The notes under the pieces are model-generated. The model was given only the letters and a program-made list of their open reading frames with translations, was not told where the DNA came from and searched no databases. The translations under genes were made by a program, and so were the position numbers. DNA of 64,000 nt from CAZCDS01 sp964497585. Lineage in GTDB: Bacteria > Desulfobacterota > Desulfomonilia > Desulfomonilales > Desulfomonilaceae. Location of the stretch: the NCBI GenBank assembly GCA_964497585.1, contig CAZCDS010000033.1, positions 5,469 through 69,468 of the forward strand, read 5' to 3'. Positions 36,880-45,027 of this stretch are shown here, piece after piece. Position 1 is the first letter of the stretch. Each line of letters starts with the position of its first letter.

Positions 36880-37578
36880 ATGCCGAGATTGCCGAAGTTG
36901 ATCGCGGGGACCGCAGGCCTGATCATTCTGTGCCTGTGCCTGAATGGGCCCGCCTCCGCGCAGGGAACTTCCCGTCCGGTAGACAGAGGACTGGCGGCCC
37001 TTGAGGACGGTCGCGCGGAAGAGGCCGTCTCCATATTTTCGGAACTCATAAAGACTACCGGCAAGCCGGATTTCTTCTACTATCGGGCCCTGGCTCTCGC
37101 CGCGGAGGGCAAGAATAAGGAAGCACTCAAGGATTTCAACAAGGCCATCTCTCAGGAATCGGACCAGCCGGCTTACTACCGCCAGCGGGGCCTGACGTTC
37201 CTGGCTCGAGCGGAATATAAGCGGGCCCTGGCCGATTTTTCCGAGGCGGTGCGTCTCGACCGGGAGAACCCCAATTCCTGGGGCTACCGTGCCGTCGCGC
37301 TGATCAACCTGGGGCAAAACAAAAAGGCCATTGACGACCTGAACGAGGCCATCAGGCTCGATCCTCGGGATCCGACCCTCTACCGTCTCAGGGGAGACGC
37401 GCTCTCCAGTCTAGGCAAACACCGGGAGGCTCTGGCAGACTACAACTCAGCCCTCCAGCTGAGACCCGACGATCCTATTGTGCTCAACAACCGAGGAGTC
37501 GCCCTCGCCAACGCAGGCAGGACCCGCGAGGCCGTCGCGGACCTGCGTAAGGCCATGGAGCTGGCGAGTTCTTACTGA
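36880..37578 (+). CDS. Exported TPR repeat protein
   Basis: Protein of 232 residues with a signal peptide (about 1-28, LIILCLCLNGPASAQG) and about six TPR units filling the rest (e.g. NPNSWGYRAVALINLGQNKK, then AIDDLNEAIRLDPRDP). TPR arrays bind partner proteins or peptides; the partner here is unknown. The frame opens at 36826, but ATG at 36880 has AGAGGAG directly upstream and begins the signal peptide. It has its own strong promoter and runs toward the dtd gene (convergent). Confidence 0.87.
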   Translation: MPRLPKLIAGTAGLIILCLCLNGPASAQGTSRPVDRGLAALEDGRAEEAVSIFSELIKTTGKPDFFYYRALALAAEGKNKEALKDFNKAISQESDQPAYYRQRGLTFLARAEYKRALADFSEAVRLDRENPNSWGYRAVALINLGQNKKAIDDLNEAIRLDPRDPTLYRLRGDALSSLGKHREALADYNSALQLRPDDPIVLNNRGVALANAGRTREAVADLRKAMELASSY

Positions 37579-37648
37579 CGGATCTCCTGCCGTCGGTTCT
37601 TCCGAGACGCTCATGCTCCCTGATGCCTGGATATTGCTGGCGGGACAA

Positions 37649-38089
37649 TCAGGGCGTGTCCACGATCAGGGTGACCGGGCCGTCATTGACGAGTTCCACA
37701 TCCATCATCGCGCCGAAGACGCCGTGTCGTGTCACCACTCCGTGGCCCCGCACCGCTTCAATGAAGTCCTCGTAGAGCTTTTCCGCCTCTCCGGGTGGGG
37801 CCGATCCCGTGAAAGAGGGACGTCTCCCCTTCCGGCAATCGCCGTACAGGGTGAATTGGGAGACGATGAGCATCTCCCCTCCCACCTGTTTGAGGCTGAG
37901 GTTCATCTTCCCGGCATCGTCCGAGAAAATCCTGAGACCAGTCACCTTTTCAGCCAGCCACCGGATCTGCTCCGGCCCGTCGCCGTGGGCCGCCGCGAGG
38001 AGCACGAGCAGGCCCGGCCCGATCTCCGCGACTACCTTGCCGTCGATTAAAACCTTGGCACGTGAGACTCTTTGCACAACCGATCTCAC
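37649..38089 (-). CDS. dtd: D-aminoacyl-tRNA deacylase
   Basis: Removes D-amino acids (and glycine from tRNA-Ala) mischarged on tRNA; 146 residues, the usual family length. Conserved parts are RSVVQRVSRAKVLIDGKVVA at the start, LIVSQFTLYGD (the SQFTL signature) and the NDGPVTLIVDTP end with the GP motif. A much longer open frame continues upstream to 38266, but the start that matches the family is GTG at 38089. Confidence 0.93.
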   Translation of the reverse strand: MRSVVQRVSRAKVLIDGKVVAEIGPGLLVLLAAAHGDGPEQIRWLAEKVTGLRIFSDDAGKMNLSLKQVGGEMLIVSQFTLYGDCRKGRRPSFTGSAPPGEAEKLYEDFIEAVRGHGVVTRHGVFGAMMDVELVNDGPVTLIVDTP

Positions 38090-38246
38090 TGTTCGCTCAC
38101 TTTCCTTTTCGCACCCAATGTGATCTCCACATCGAGCAGTACGTGCGGGCAAAGTGACGGGGGGTGTCCCCGTGTTTCGCCTCAGGACAGGGACGCTCTC
38201 TGAAGCACGCTGCCCAAGAAATGCGCGCTTTTCGGACAGATTCGCG

Positions 38247-38819
38247 CTAGTGCTCAGTTTGCTCAAGCTTTTGGAATTCGTTCCAGAGGTGAACGAATGC
38301 CGGGACGAAATCCTCGGGCTCCTTTTTCATGCGATTTGTCAGAGAATCGCGCATCATGAACCCGCCCCACTGAATCTCGTCGGCGCTGGGAACCGGCTCT
38401 TCGTCAGTCTTTGCCGCGTAGAGGACGACGTGTTCATTGTCCGTGACCGGACAAGCATTGACGCGCAGTACTCGCTCGACCGGCGCGGTGATTCCCAGTT
38501 CCTCCTGGAGTTCCCGCACCGCGGCCCGCTCGTACGACTCGCCCGGATCGACGTGCCCCGCAGCAGAGGAATCGAGCACGCCCGGAAACTTGTCTTTGGT
38601 CGCGGACCTTCTCTGAACGTAGATTTCTCCGGCTGAATTGAAGACAAAGATATGAACCGCCCGGTGGATCAGGCCCTTACGATGTATTTCCGCACGGGTG
38701 GCCGTGCCGATGACGTTGTCATTCTCGTCAACGATCTCGAGGATTTCGTTGTCGGTGGAATGCGCTCTCACACTCGCCTCCAACCTGGACACGGCGTCTT
38801 CATGACGCGGACTACCCAT
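38247..38819 (-). CDS. NUDIX hydrolase (YfcD-like)
   Basis: Hydrolase of nucleoside diphosphates linked to another moiety; 190 residues. The Nudix box is complete: GHVDPGESYERAAVRELQEE(LG), with the metal-binding Glu residues in place. The segment EILEIVDENDNVIGTATRAE and the RRSATKDKFPGVLD stretch resemble YfcD and IPP-isomerase-like Nudix proteins. The substrate cannot be read from sequence. It overlaps only the non-homologous upstream extension of the dtd frame. Confidence 0.88.
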   Translation of the reverse strand: MGSPRHEDAVSRLEASVRAHSTDNEILEIVDENDNVIGTATRAEIHRKGLIHRAVHIFVFNSAGEIYVQRRSATKDKFPGVLDSSAAGHVDPGESYERAAVRELQEELGITAPVERVLRVNACPVTDNEHVVLYAAKTDEEPVPSADEIQWGGFMMRDSLTNRMKKEPEDFVPAFVHLWNEFQKLEQTEH

Positions 38820-38891
38820 ACGATCCGGATGCGCGGGGCCGCATGGAAGTCGCCCCGGTGACCATGCCTGAAACCATCAGCAGGTACCAGC

Positions 38892-39203
38892 CTAGCCTTT
38901 GGGTAGTTCGCGGCCGAGCTTTTCTTCGACGGAACGGACCTTGCCCTTGAGACGGTCTGTGGCCCCCTGCCTGTCGTCGATCTTCACGGTTGTCATGACG
39001 CGGTCACTATGCCGGGTCATGTTGACGTGGCACTCTCGGATCACTTCGAAGACCTTATCCGCCGGGCCCTCGATCAGCGTCCCCAGCGCGTGAATCTCGA
39101 AAGCCAGACCGCTCTGTTCGATGATTTCCATCGATTCGGCCACGTACCGGCTCAGGCCCTGGCCTCCCTTGTCAACGGGAAATACACTCAGTTCCGCAAG
39201 CAT
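38892..39203 (-). CDS. YqgV/MTH1187-family thiamine-binding-like protein
   Basis: 103-residue protein of the DUF77/YqgV family, some members of which bind thiamine (HMP moiety) or related compounds. Characteristic parts: LSVFPVDKGGQGLSRYVAES, then YEIHALGT-like FEIHALGTLIEGPADKVFEV and the end RLKGKVRSVEEKLGRELPKG. GGGAGAGG lies just before the ATG. Single gene; ligand not established. Confidence 0.87.
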   Translation of the reverse strand: MLAELSVFPVDKGGQGLSRYVAESMEIIEQSGLAFEIHALGTLIEGPADKVFEVIRECHVNMTRHSDRVMTTVKIDDRQGATDRLKGKVRSVEEKLGRELPKG

Positions 39204-39392
39204 TTGCCTCTCCCGATATCACCAGCGGGCCCTTGCCCGTTAGGCGATGTCTTCGCGTGTGTCACTCCCACCCTCCAGCCCGGCGCACATGGAAAGGTGC
39301 CGTTGAGAAGAGATCGATTACGATCTCTTTGCTGTGGGACTCCCCACCGTCCTACGCGTGCTTGCACATCAGCAAGCGCCCGCCCCTTTTTC

Positions 39393-39598
39393 GTCATTCC
39401 GGCGGAAGCCCATAGGCGTTAACTTAAAGGATCTCGGCATGTGATTTCAAATAGTTAACTCAAATGCATCCCGTCACCCCGGACTTGATCCGGGGTCCAG
39501 AACATATTGAAAAGACTGGATCCCCGCTTCCGCGGGAATGACGGACGAAAGAACTGGTCTCCTTAACTTAACGCGAATGGGCGGAAGCCGGAATCCAG
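39393..39598. repeat. Composite REP-like element with nested inverted repeats
   Basis: Imperfect arms of about 37 bases at 39393-39430 and 39561-39598 (both containing TTAACG and a CCGGAAT block in inverted orientation) enclose a BIME-like pair of hairpins: CCCCGGA/TCCGGGG (39477-39495) and CCCGC/GCGGG (about 39522-39535), bordered by CGTCA/TGACG. The right arm ends exactly at the stop codon of the GIY-YIG ORF. A related element lies at 62825-62931. Confidence 0.65.
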
Positions 39599-39889
39599 TC
39601 AGACGATCGTACTATACAAATCCTGCCAATCGGGATTTGTCTCTTCGATCAGGTCCAGTTTCCATGCTCGTTTCCAGTCCTTCAACCTCTTCTCTCGCGC
39701 AATAGCAGATTCCATGCTGTCGTGGAGTTCGTACCAAACGAGCCGATGAACCCCGTAGCGTTTGGTAAACCCCGCTATCAGGTCGTTCTTGTGCTCCCAT
39801 ATCCTTTTGACGAGGTTTGAAGTCACACCGATATTCAGGGTGCCATTTCTCTTACTTGCCAGGATGTATACCGCAGGCTCCTTGTCCAC
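39599..39889 (-). CDS. GIY-YIG nuclease-like protein bracketed by inverted repeats
   Basis: Predicted single-domain GIY-YIG protein of 96 residues from GTG at 39889: AVYILASKRNGTLNIGVTSN, then LVKRIWEHKNDL and WYELHDSMESAIAREKRLKD. The first Tyr is present (VYIL), but the second motif reads NIG instead of YIG, so catalysis may be impaired. The Arg, His and Glu positions look kept. The frame continues without stop to 40042, but that part translates REP-like DNA. AAGCCGGAATCCAG at 39585-39598 abuts the stop codon and its perfect inverse lies at 39908-39921, 18 bases upstream of the start. The arrangement resembles a small mobile cassette. Confidence 0.75.
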   Translation of the reverse strand: MDKEPAVYILASKRNGTLNIGVTSNLVKRIWEHKNDLIAGFTKRYGVHRLVWYELHDSMESAIAREKRLKDWKRAWKLDLIEETNPDWQDLYSTIV

Positions 39890-39907
39890 AAATCGTCCCC
39901 GTAGGCT

Positions 39908-39936
39908 CTGGATTCCGGCTTTCGAACGGAATGACG
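39908..39936. repeat. REP-like half palindrome upstream of the GIY-YIG ORF
   Basis: CTGGATTCCGGCTT (39908-39921) is the perfect inverse of 39585-39598 and is followed by ACGGAATGACG-type sequence found in the other REP-like copies of this window. Confidence 0.6.
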
Positions 39937-40038
39937 CGCTCACAGCTGCCCGTGGCTGGTCGGTAATATCCGACCAGTGGGACGAGTCTGTCCAGGTCAG
40001 CTTAACGCTCGGAAACAACATCCTTAAACACGCTGAAT

Positions 40039-40761
40039 TCACAGCTCACAAGGGAGCCTTCGATTCAACGTGATTCCGTTAAGGTCTATGTGAACGTCAT
40101 AGGCGAGAATCTCAACCCCGTTCTTGACCGCTTTGCGCAGTTCCTTACCGTATGCCGGGTCGATATGATCGGCGGGTCGGAACCTCTCCGCATCCATACG
40201 CTGGATCAGGAAGAAATTGACGCTCCGATTTCCTCTGCGAACCTCGTTCTGAAGCTCAACGAGGTGCTTTAATCCTCGTGCCGTTACTGCATCGGGGAAG
40301 CAGGCGATACCGCTTTCAATGAGGGTGCAGTTCTTTATCTCTAGGTAGCAGCGTCTTTCTTCAGGTCCCTCCAGCAAAAGGTCGATCCGGGAGTTCTCGC
40401 CATACTTGACTTCGCTTCGCACCTGCTCAAAGCCGGTCAGCTCTTTGATCTCGTCCCTGACAATCGACTCCTTGACCAGTCTATTCGGGACGTGGGTGTT
40501 GATTCCGACAAGAGACGACGGCATGTCGATCATCTCCCACGTGTACTTGAGCTTGCGTTTGGGGTTGTCGCTGCGGGAGAGATAGACCGGGCGGCCCGCT
40601 TCGGAACAGCTCTTCATGCTTCCGGAATTGGGGCACAGAGCGGTTACCACGCGGCCGTTGCGCAGCTTGACGTCGGCCTTGAAGCGCTGGTATCTTCGGA
40701 TGAGCGTCCCCTGCACGAGCCTGGGCCACCCCAGCGTAGGCTGTGGAGATTTGTCAATCAT
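40039..40761 (-). CDS. sfsA: DNA/RNA nuclease SfsA
   Basis: 240-residue SfsA protein, a nucleic-acid-binding family with nuclease-type fold. Recognised from LVQGTLIRRYQRFKADVKL at the start, then CPNSGSMKSCSEAGRPVYLS, RIDLLLEG, the ALEVKNVT-like CYLEIKNCTLIESGIACFPD with its catalytic-type Glu and Lys, and LVELQNEVRRGNRSVNFFLI. It lies 73 bases downstream of rnc on the same strand and is the last gene of that run. Confidence 0.93.
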   Translation of the reverse strand: MIDKSPQPTLGWPRLVQGTLIRRYQRFKADVKLRNGRVVTALCPNSGSMKSCSEAGRPVYLSRSDNPKRKLKYTWEMIDMPSSLVGINTHVPNRLVKESIVRDEIKELTGFEQVRSEVKYGENSRIDLLLEGPEERRCYLEIKNCTLIESGIACFPDAVTARGLKHLVELQNEVRRGNRSVNFFLIQRMDAERFRPADHIDPAYGKELRKAVKNGVEILAYDVHIDLNGITLNRRLPCEL

Positions 40762-40834
40762 AGAAAAACGGCAAGCCTGCGGCGTCCGAACACCAGTGCC
40801 GGAATCTCACGGGAGCTGCGAGCTGACGCATCCG

Positions 40835-41527
40835 TTACATTTCCTCGAGGGCTTCACGCGCGGCTTTTTGTGCGGCCTCCCGTTTGTTGCTCCCCGTGCC
40901 GGTCCCTGCCTTTTCGTCACCGAGGAACACAGCAACGCAAAAGCTCTTACGATGGTCTTCTCCCCACTCGTCGACCACTTCGTAATGGGGCGTCACCCCG
41001 AGTTCCGCCTGGACTCGTTCCTGGAGGAGGCTCCGGTAGTCCTGCGTCCCCTCCCGGGTGCCGCAGCTCTGGATCATCGGGTAGAAATGCTTTTCTATCA
41101 TCTTTGCCGCGCTGGGGAATCCGCCGTCGAGATAGACCGCGGCAATTACGGCCTCAAGGCTATCGGCGAGGATCGAATCGAGTTCACGGCAGCCCGACAT
41201 TTCGTCGCCCTTGCCCATTCTGATGAACTGGGCGAGGTCCAACTGTCTCATCAGTTGTGCCAGGGCTGCTCGATTGACGAGGCTCGCCCTCTTCTTCTGG
41301 AGTTCACCCTCTTCATCGTCCTGGAACTCTCGATAGAGGACGTGGCCGATCACCAGGCCAAGAACGGCGTCTCCGAGAAACTCCATCCTCTCGTTGTTCT
41401 CGGAGCAGGTTGCCCGGTTCTCATGCCAGAAGCTCCTGCGGGTAAGCGCGCAGACGACGTACCTCTTCTGGTTGAATTCGTATCCGATGATTCCTTCTAT
41501 GCGTTTAATGTCCAGTTGGTCATCCAT
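40835..41527 (-). CDS. rnc: Ribonuclease III
   Basis: Double-strand-specific endoribonuclease that processes rRNA precursors and mRNAs; 230 residues. The catalytic domain has the signature NNERMEFLGDAVLGLVIGHV with the metal-binding Glu and Asp, and a second acidic patch at ADSLEAVIAAVYLDGG. The C-terminal dsRBD ends GTGTGSNKREAAQKAAREAL. The frame extends upstream into surE; ATG at 41527, five bases after the surE stop, fits the family. Part of the rsmD-coaD-aminotransferase-surE-rnc-sfsA run. Confidence 0.95.
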   Translation of the reverse strand: MDDQLDIKRIEGIIGYEFNQKRYVVCALTRRSFWHENRATCSENNERMEFLGDAVLGLVIGHVLYREFQDDEEGELQKKRASLVNRAALAQLMRQLDLAQFIRMGKGDEMSGCRELDSILADSLEAVIAAVYLDGGFPSAAKMIEKHFYPMIQSCGTREGTQDYRSLLQERVQAELGVTPHYEVVDEWGEDHRKSFCVAVFLGDEKAGTGTGSNKREAAQKAAREALEEM

Positions 41528-41532
41528 AAGGA

Positions 41533-42306
41533 TCAAAGCTCCTCGACGATACCTGTCAATTCTGGCGCCTGGTTGTGCGCGGTCAAGTCGTAGAACAGGG
41601 GCGTGACGGAGACGTACCCCGCGTTGAGCGCATGCAGATCGCTCCACTCATCGGTCCGTTCCGGCAAGACTTCTCCTGAGAGCCAATAATAGTGATGGCC
41701 CCGGGGGTCCTCTCGACTCTCGTAGCGCTCATCAAACTTGTTCAGCCCCTGGCGCGTCAACTTGAATCCGCGGATCTCTGTTGCGGGCAGCGCGGGCACG
41801 TTGACATTCAGCGCTATTCCGCGAGGGAGGCCGTTCTGCAAAATCTTCGCGGCGAGGGCCTCCACGTGGGGCGTGGCCAACTCAAAGGGCGGGTCCTTCT
41901 TCTGAGCCAAGGACACCGCCATGGCGGGGACTCCCAGAATCGCGGCTTCGGTGGCGGCAGAGACCGTGCCCGAGTAGAGAACGTTGATGCCGAGGTTGGC
42001 CCCGTCGTTGATCCCCGATATCACCAGATCCGGAGGTCTGGGGAGCAGGGAATAGACCGCGAGCTTGACCGCGTCGGCAGGGGTTCCCTTGATACCGTAC
42101 CCGTAGAAGTGGCCGTTCCTGGCTATTTTCCTCACCCGTATCGGTTCGTGCAGCGTTATCGCATGCCCGATCGCACTCTGTTCCGACTCGGGCGCCACGA
42201 TGAGGACCTGTCCGAGTCTCGAAACCGCTTTCCTGAGATACCGAAGGCCTTCCGCGTGAATGCCGTCGTCATTGGTCAGAAGTATCAGTGGTCGACTATG
42301 CGTCAT
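41533..42306 (-). CDS. surE: 5'-nucleotidase SurE
   Basis: Metal-dependent survival protein with 5'/3'-nucleotidase activity, 257 residues. Signature sites: ILLTNDDGIHAEG with the metal-binding Asp pair, APESEQSAIGHAIT, the GTPADAVKLA block and ISGINDGANLG with the metal-binding Asn. The ATG at 42306 overlaps the aminotransferase stop as ATGA. rnc follows after five bases. Confidence 0.95.
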   Translation of the reverse strand: MTHSRPLILLTNDDGIHAEGLRYLRKAVSRLGQVLIVAPESEQSAIGHAITLHEPIRVRKIARNGHFYGYGIKGTPADAVKLAVYSLLPRPPDLVISGINDGANLGINVLYSGTVSAATEAAILGVPAMAVSLAQKKDPPFELATPHVEALAAKILQNGLPRGIALNVNVPALPATEIRGFKLTRQGLNKFDERYESREDPRGHHYYWLSGEVLPERTDEWSDLHALNAGYVSVTPLFYDLTAHNQAPELTGIVEEL

Positions 42307-43496
42307 GCCAGCTTTTCACAGGCCTCCCGAATTCTATCCAACCCCTTCTTGATCATCTCGTCGCTCGTCGCGAAGGAGAGCCGCACATGGTCCTCGGAAC
42401 CGAAGGGCCCGCCGGGGACACACGCTACATGCTGCGTCTCCAGCAGATGCCGAGCAATGTCCGACGAATCCGCTATGCCTCCCTTGCCGTACAGCTCCGA
42501 TGTGTTGACAAATGCGTAGAACGTGCCATCGGGCTTGAGCACGGAGAGGCCGTCAATCCTATTGATCAGATCGACCATGAGGTCCCTGCGTTTCTGAAAG
42601 ATCTCCCTCATGCGGCCAACCTCTTCCTGAGGTCCGTTCAAGGCTGCAATTGCCGCGGCCTGCGCCGTGCTCGTCGGATTCGAGGTCGACTGGCTCTGGA
42701 TGTTCGTCGCAGCCTTGACCAGATCCAGCCTCGGGCACGCGAGATAGCCGATCCGAAAGCCGGTCATCGCGTAGGTCTTGGAGACCCCGTTGACGGTCAC
42801 GGTGCGATCCTTCATCCCCGGAAGAGCGGCAAGAGGTGTGAACGTGCTGCCATCGTAGATCAGCTTGTCGTAAATCTCATCGGATATGACGAGCAGGTCG
42901 TGCTTCTCGGCCATTTGCGCGAGGCGCTCCAGCAAAGACCTCGGATAGAGCACACCAGTGGGATTGGACGGTGTGTTGAGGAGAATCGCCTTGGTTCTGG
43001 AGGTGATGCTCGCCTCTACCTCGTCCGGATCCGGGATGAACCGGTTCTCTTCTTTGGTCGGAACGATCACGGAGACGCCGTCCACCAGATCGACCATCTC
43101 CGGATAGGAAACCCAGTAGGGCGGGAAGAAGATCACCTCGTCCCCGGGATCGACCACTGCCTGGAGAATGTTGTACAGGCTGTGTTTGGCTCCACAGGAG
43201 ACAAGGATCTCCTCCGGCTTGTAGTCCAGGCCGTAGTCCTCCAGGAAACGCTGGGCGACCGCCTGCTTGAGCTGGGGAGTGCCGCCGACGGGCGTATAAA
43301 ACGTTTCCCCACGATCCAGTGACTCTTTCGCCGCAGCTCTGATATGGGCGGGCGTAGGGAAATCGGGCTCACCCGCTCCGAATCCCACCACATCGACTCC
43401 CTGGCTTTTCAGTTCCTTGGCCTTCGCGGAGATGGCCAAGGTGGCTGAAGGCTTCAAACGAGCCGCTCTGTTCGACAGCATGACTCTCATGCTCAC
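42303..43496 (-). CDS. aspC: Class I pyridoxal-phosphate aspartate aminotransferase
   Basis: Transfers amino groups between aspartate and 2-oxoglutarate; 397 residues, of the AspB/Igamma subgroup common in bacteria. Visible are FGAGEPDFPTPAHIRAA, NTPSNPTGVLYP, ISDEIYDKLIYDG and the PLP-lysine motif NGVSKTYAMTGFRIGYLACP, plus FATSDEMIKKGLDRI near the end. A shorter start at the second Met is possible. It lies 28 bases after coaD and overlaps surE by four bases. Other amino-acid substrates cannot be excluded. Confidence 0.92.
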   Translation of the reverse strand: MSMRVMLSNRAARLKPSATLAISAKAKELKSQGVDVVGFGAGEPDFPTPAHIRAAAKESLDRGETFYTPVGGTPQLKQAVAQRFLEDYGLDYKPEEILVSCGAKHSLYNILQAVVDPGDEVIFFPPYWVSYPEMVDLVDGVSVIVPTKEENRFIPDPDEVEASITSRTKAILLNTPSNPTGVLYPRSLLERLAQMAEKHDLLVISDEIYDKLIYDGSTFTPLAALPGMKDRTVTVNGVSKTYAMTGFRIGYLACPRLDLVKAATNIQSQSTSNPTSTAQAAAIAALNGPQEEVGRMREIFQKRRDLMVDLINRIDGLSVLKPDGTFYAFVNTSELYGKGGIADSSDIARHLLETQHVACVPGGPFGSEDHVRLSFATSDEMIKKGLDRIREACEKLA

Positions 43497-43524
43497 TCCC
43501 CAAATGCTTCCATAGGCCGGTCCA

Positions 43525-44073
43525 TCAGTCTCTGACCTGGGGAAATCTCTTTTTCAGTTGTTCGAGCACGTAATCGGGAACGAGGTCCTTGGGCGAACCT
43601 CCGGCCTCTACCGTCGCCTTGATGATTCGCGAGCTGACGTACAAATACCGGTGCGCGGTCATCAAGAAGAAGGTCTCAACATCTCGGTTAAGCTTGCGAT
43701 TCATCAGGGCCAACTGGAACTCGTACTCGAAGTCGGACACGGCCCGCAGCCCCCGAATGATCGCGTTGGCGTTCTTGCTCCGGACGTATCGCACGAGGAG
43801 CCCTTCGAAGTAGTCACATTCCACCCGGGAATTGAGGTGAAGGTCGCTGATGCTTCGGCGCATCATGTCAAGTCGCTCTTCCACCGAGAAAATGGTCGCT
43901 TTCTCCGGGTTGATGCCCAGCGCGACGATGATTCGGTCGAAGGTACCAAGCGCCCTCCGGATGATCTCAATGTGGCCGTTATGTATCGGATCAAAGGTTC
44001 CGGGGAGTACTGCTATTTTTTCGTCCGTCCTCACTTCTTTTCCTTTGATTCGGGTGGGGGTTCCTCGGCTCAT
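43525..44073 (-). CDS. coaD: Pantetheine-phosphate adenylyltransferase
   Basis: Fourth step of CoA synthesis: adenylylation of 4'-phosphopantetheine. The 182-residue frame shows GTFDPIHNGHIEIIRRAL with the HxGH motif, the RGLRAVSDFEYEFQLALMNR stretch and the C-terminal VSSRIIKATVEAGG. ATG at 44073 overlaps the rsmD stop as ATGA; a GTG at 44034 would shorten the protein by 13 residues to near the family length. Second gene of the rsmD run. Confidence 0.95.
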   Translation of the reverse strand: MSRGTPTRIKGKEVRTDEKIAVLPGTFDPIHNGHIEIIRRALGTFDRIIVALGINPEKATIFSVEERLDMMRRSISDLHLNSRVECDYFEGLLVRYVRSKNANAIIRGLRAVSDFEYEFQLALMNRKLNRDVETFFLMTAHRYLYVSSRIIKATVEAGGSPKDLVPDYVLEQLKKRFPQVRD

Positions 44074-44621
44074 CCGCGCCCATAGATTTCTATAAGCGTC
44101 CCGCCATATTTCCTCGAAAAGCGCCTGTTCAGGGCGCTGGGGATCTCCGTGATCGGTCCTGCCGTGTCACTCTCCAGTACGACGAGACCGCCTTTGTCTA
44201 TGAGGGATAGAAACTCATCGTTCGCAATCAGTCGCTCAATCCAGCGTCCTGCGTACGGCGGGTCGAGGAAGGCTATTTCAAAGGTGCTCGCGGCCCGTTT
44301 GAGCCTTCTGACTGCCTGCAATGCGTCCAGGTTGACCACTGAGGCTATGTGACTGACACCGAGCGATTCGACGGTCTCGGCCAACGCCGCGGCCATCTTA
44401 CGGTCTCTCTCGACAAAAGTGACCGACTCCGCGCCGCGGCTCAGGGCCTCAAGTCCCAGGGCGCCCGTGCCCGCGAAGAGATCGAGTATGCGGGCTCCTT
44501 CTACCACCTGCCCCATGGCGCTGAATAGAGCCTCGCGAACCCGGTCGCTGGTGGGTCTCACCGTCTTGCGCTTCGGGGGCCGGAGTCTCGCGCCCTTGAA
44601 CCGACCCGCGATGATTCTCAT
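44070..44621 (-). CDS. rsmD: 16S rRNA (guanine-966-N2)-methyltransferase RsmD
   Basis: SAM-dependent methyltransferase of 183 residues. N-terminal MRIIAGRFKGARLRPPKRKT with RPTSDRVREALFS, SAM-binding LDLFAGTGALGLEALSRGA and the catalytic-type FLDPPYAGRWIE. First gene of a tightly packed minus-strand run with coaD, where stop and start overlap; rsmD-coaD adjacency is conserved in many bacteria. Confidence 0.95.
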   Translation of the reverse strand: MRIIAGRFKGARLRPPKRKTVRPTSDRVREALFSAMGQVVEGARILDLFAGTGALGLEALSRGAESVTFVERDRKMAAALAETVESLGVSHIASVVNLDALQAVRRLKRAASTFEIAFLDPPYAGRWIERLIANDEFLSLIDKGGLVVLESDTAGPITEIPSALNRRFSRKYGGTLIEIYGRG

Positions 44622-44691
44622 CCACCCAAACCTTTTTTATACCCTGTTCCCATCGATGGCTCAAGACAAAAAGCCGTTTTGGGACAGTCCC

Positions 44692-45027
44692 CTAGTAGGG
44701 CAGCCGCTCCGGGGGTCTCCTTTCCGGAACATATTCGTGGGGGATCGTCCCCTCGTTCCACTCCCGGGAGACGTACAGGTTGCAGTAGCAACTCCCGTAT
44801 TCTTTGACATCTTCCTCCCTGTACACACACGGGCATATGATATCCTTGTCCTTTTCCCGGTCATCCGCGGCCAGCCGGCACGGGCAGCTCATATATCCGT
44901 ACCGCTCCTTGTTGATGAGCAACCCTTCCAGGAGTTCCATGACCCGCTTCCGGTCGTTGTTGAAGTAGTAGCCCTTGGGCTCCTGGACCTTCTTCAGCAT
45001 TTCAAAGAGCTTCTCCACCTCATTCAT
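44692..45027 (-). CDS. Ferredoxin:thioredoxin reductase-like catalytic subunit
   Basis: 111-residue iron-sulfur protein of the FTR beta family, which passes electrons from ferredoxin to disulfides through a 4Fe-4S cluster and an adjacent Cys pair. The six Cys are in three C-x-C pairs: 48/50 (CPC), 65/67 (CPC) and 80/82 (CYC). Plant-type enzymes have CHC at the third pair; here the His, which matters in the active site, is Tyr. The spacing between pairs also differs. It overlaps the upstream glutaredoxin gene by four bases, which suggests that this small protein is its partner. Confidence 0.87.
   Translation of the reverse strand: MNEVEKLFEMLKKVQEPKGYYFNNDRKRVMELLEGLLINKERYGYMSCPCRLAADDREKDKDIICPCVYREEDVKEYGSCYCNLYVSREWNEGTIPHEYVPERRPPERLPY

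Noticed and set aside
38090..38266. N-terminal extension of the dtd frame
   Set aside because: The added residues are not part of the deacylase family and overlap the NUDIX gene; GTG at 38089 gives the normal length.
39890..40042. N-terminal extension of the GIY-YIG frame to 40042
   Set aside because: The translation comes from REP-like repeat DNA and has no counterpart in the protein family; GTG at 39889 fits better.
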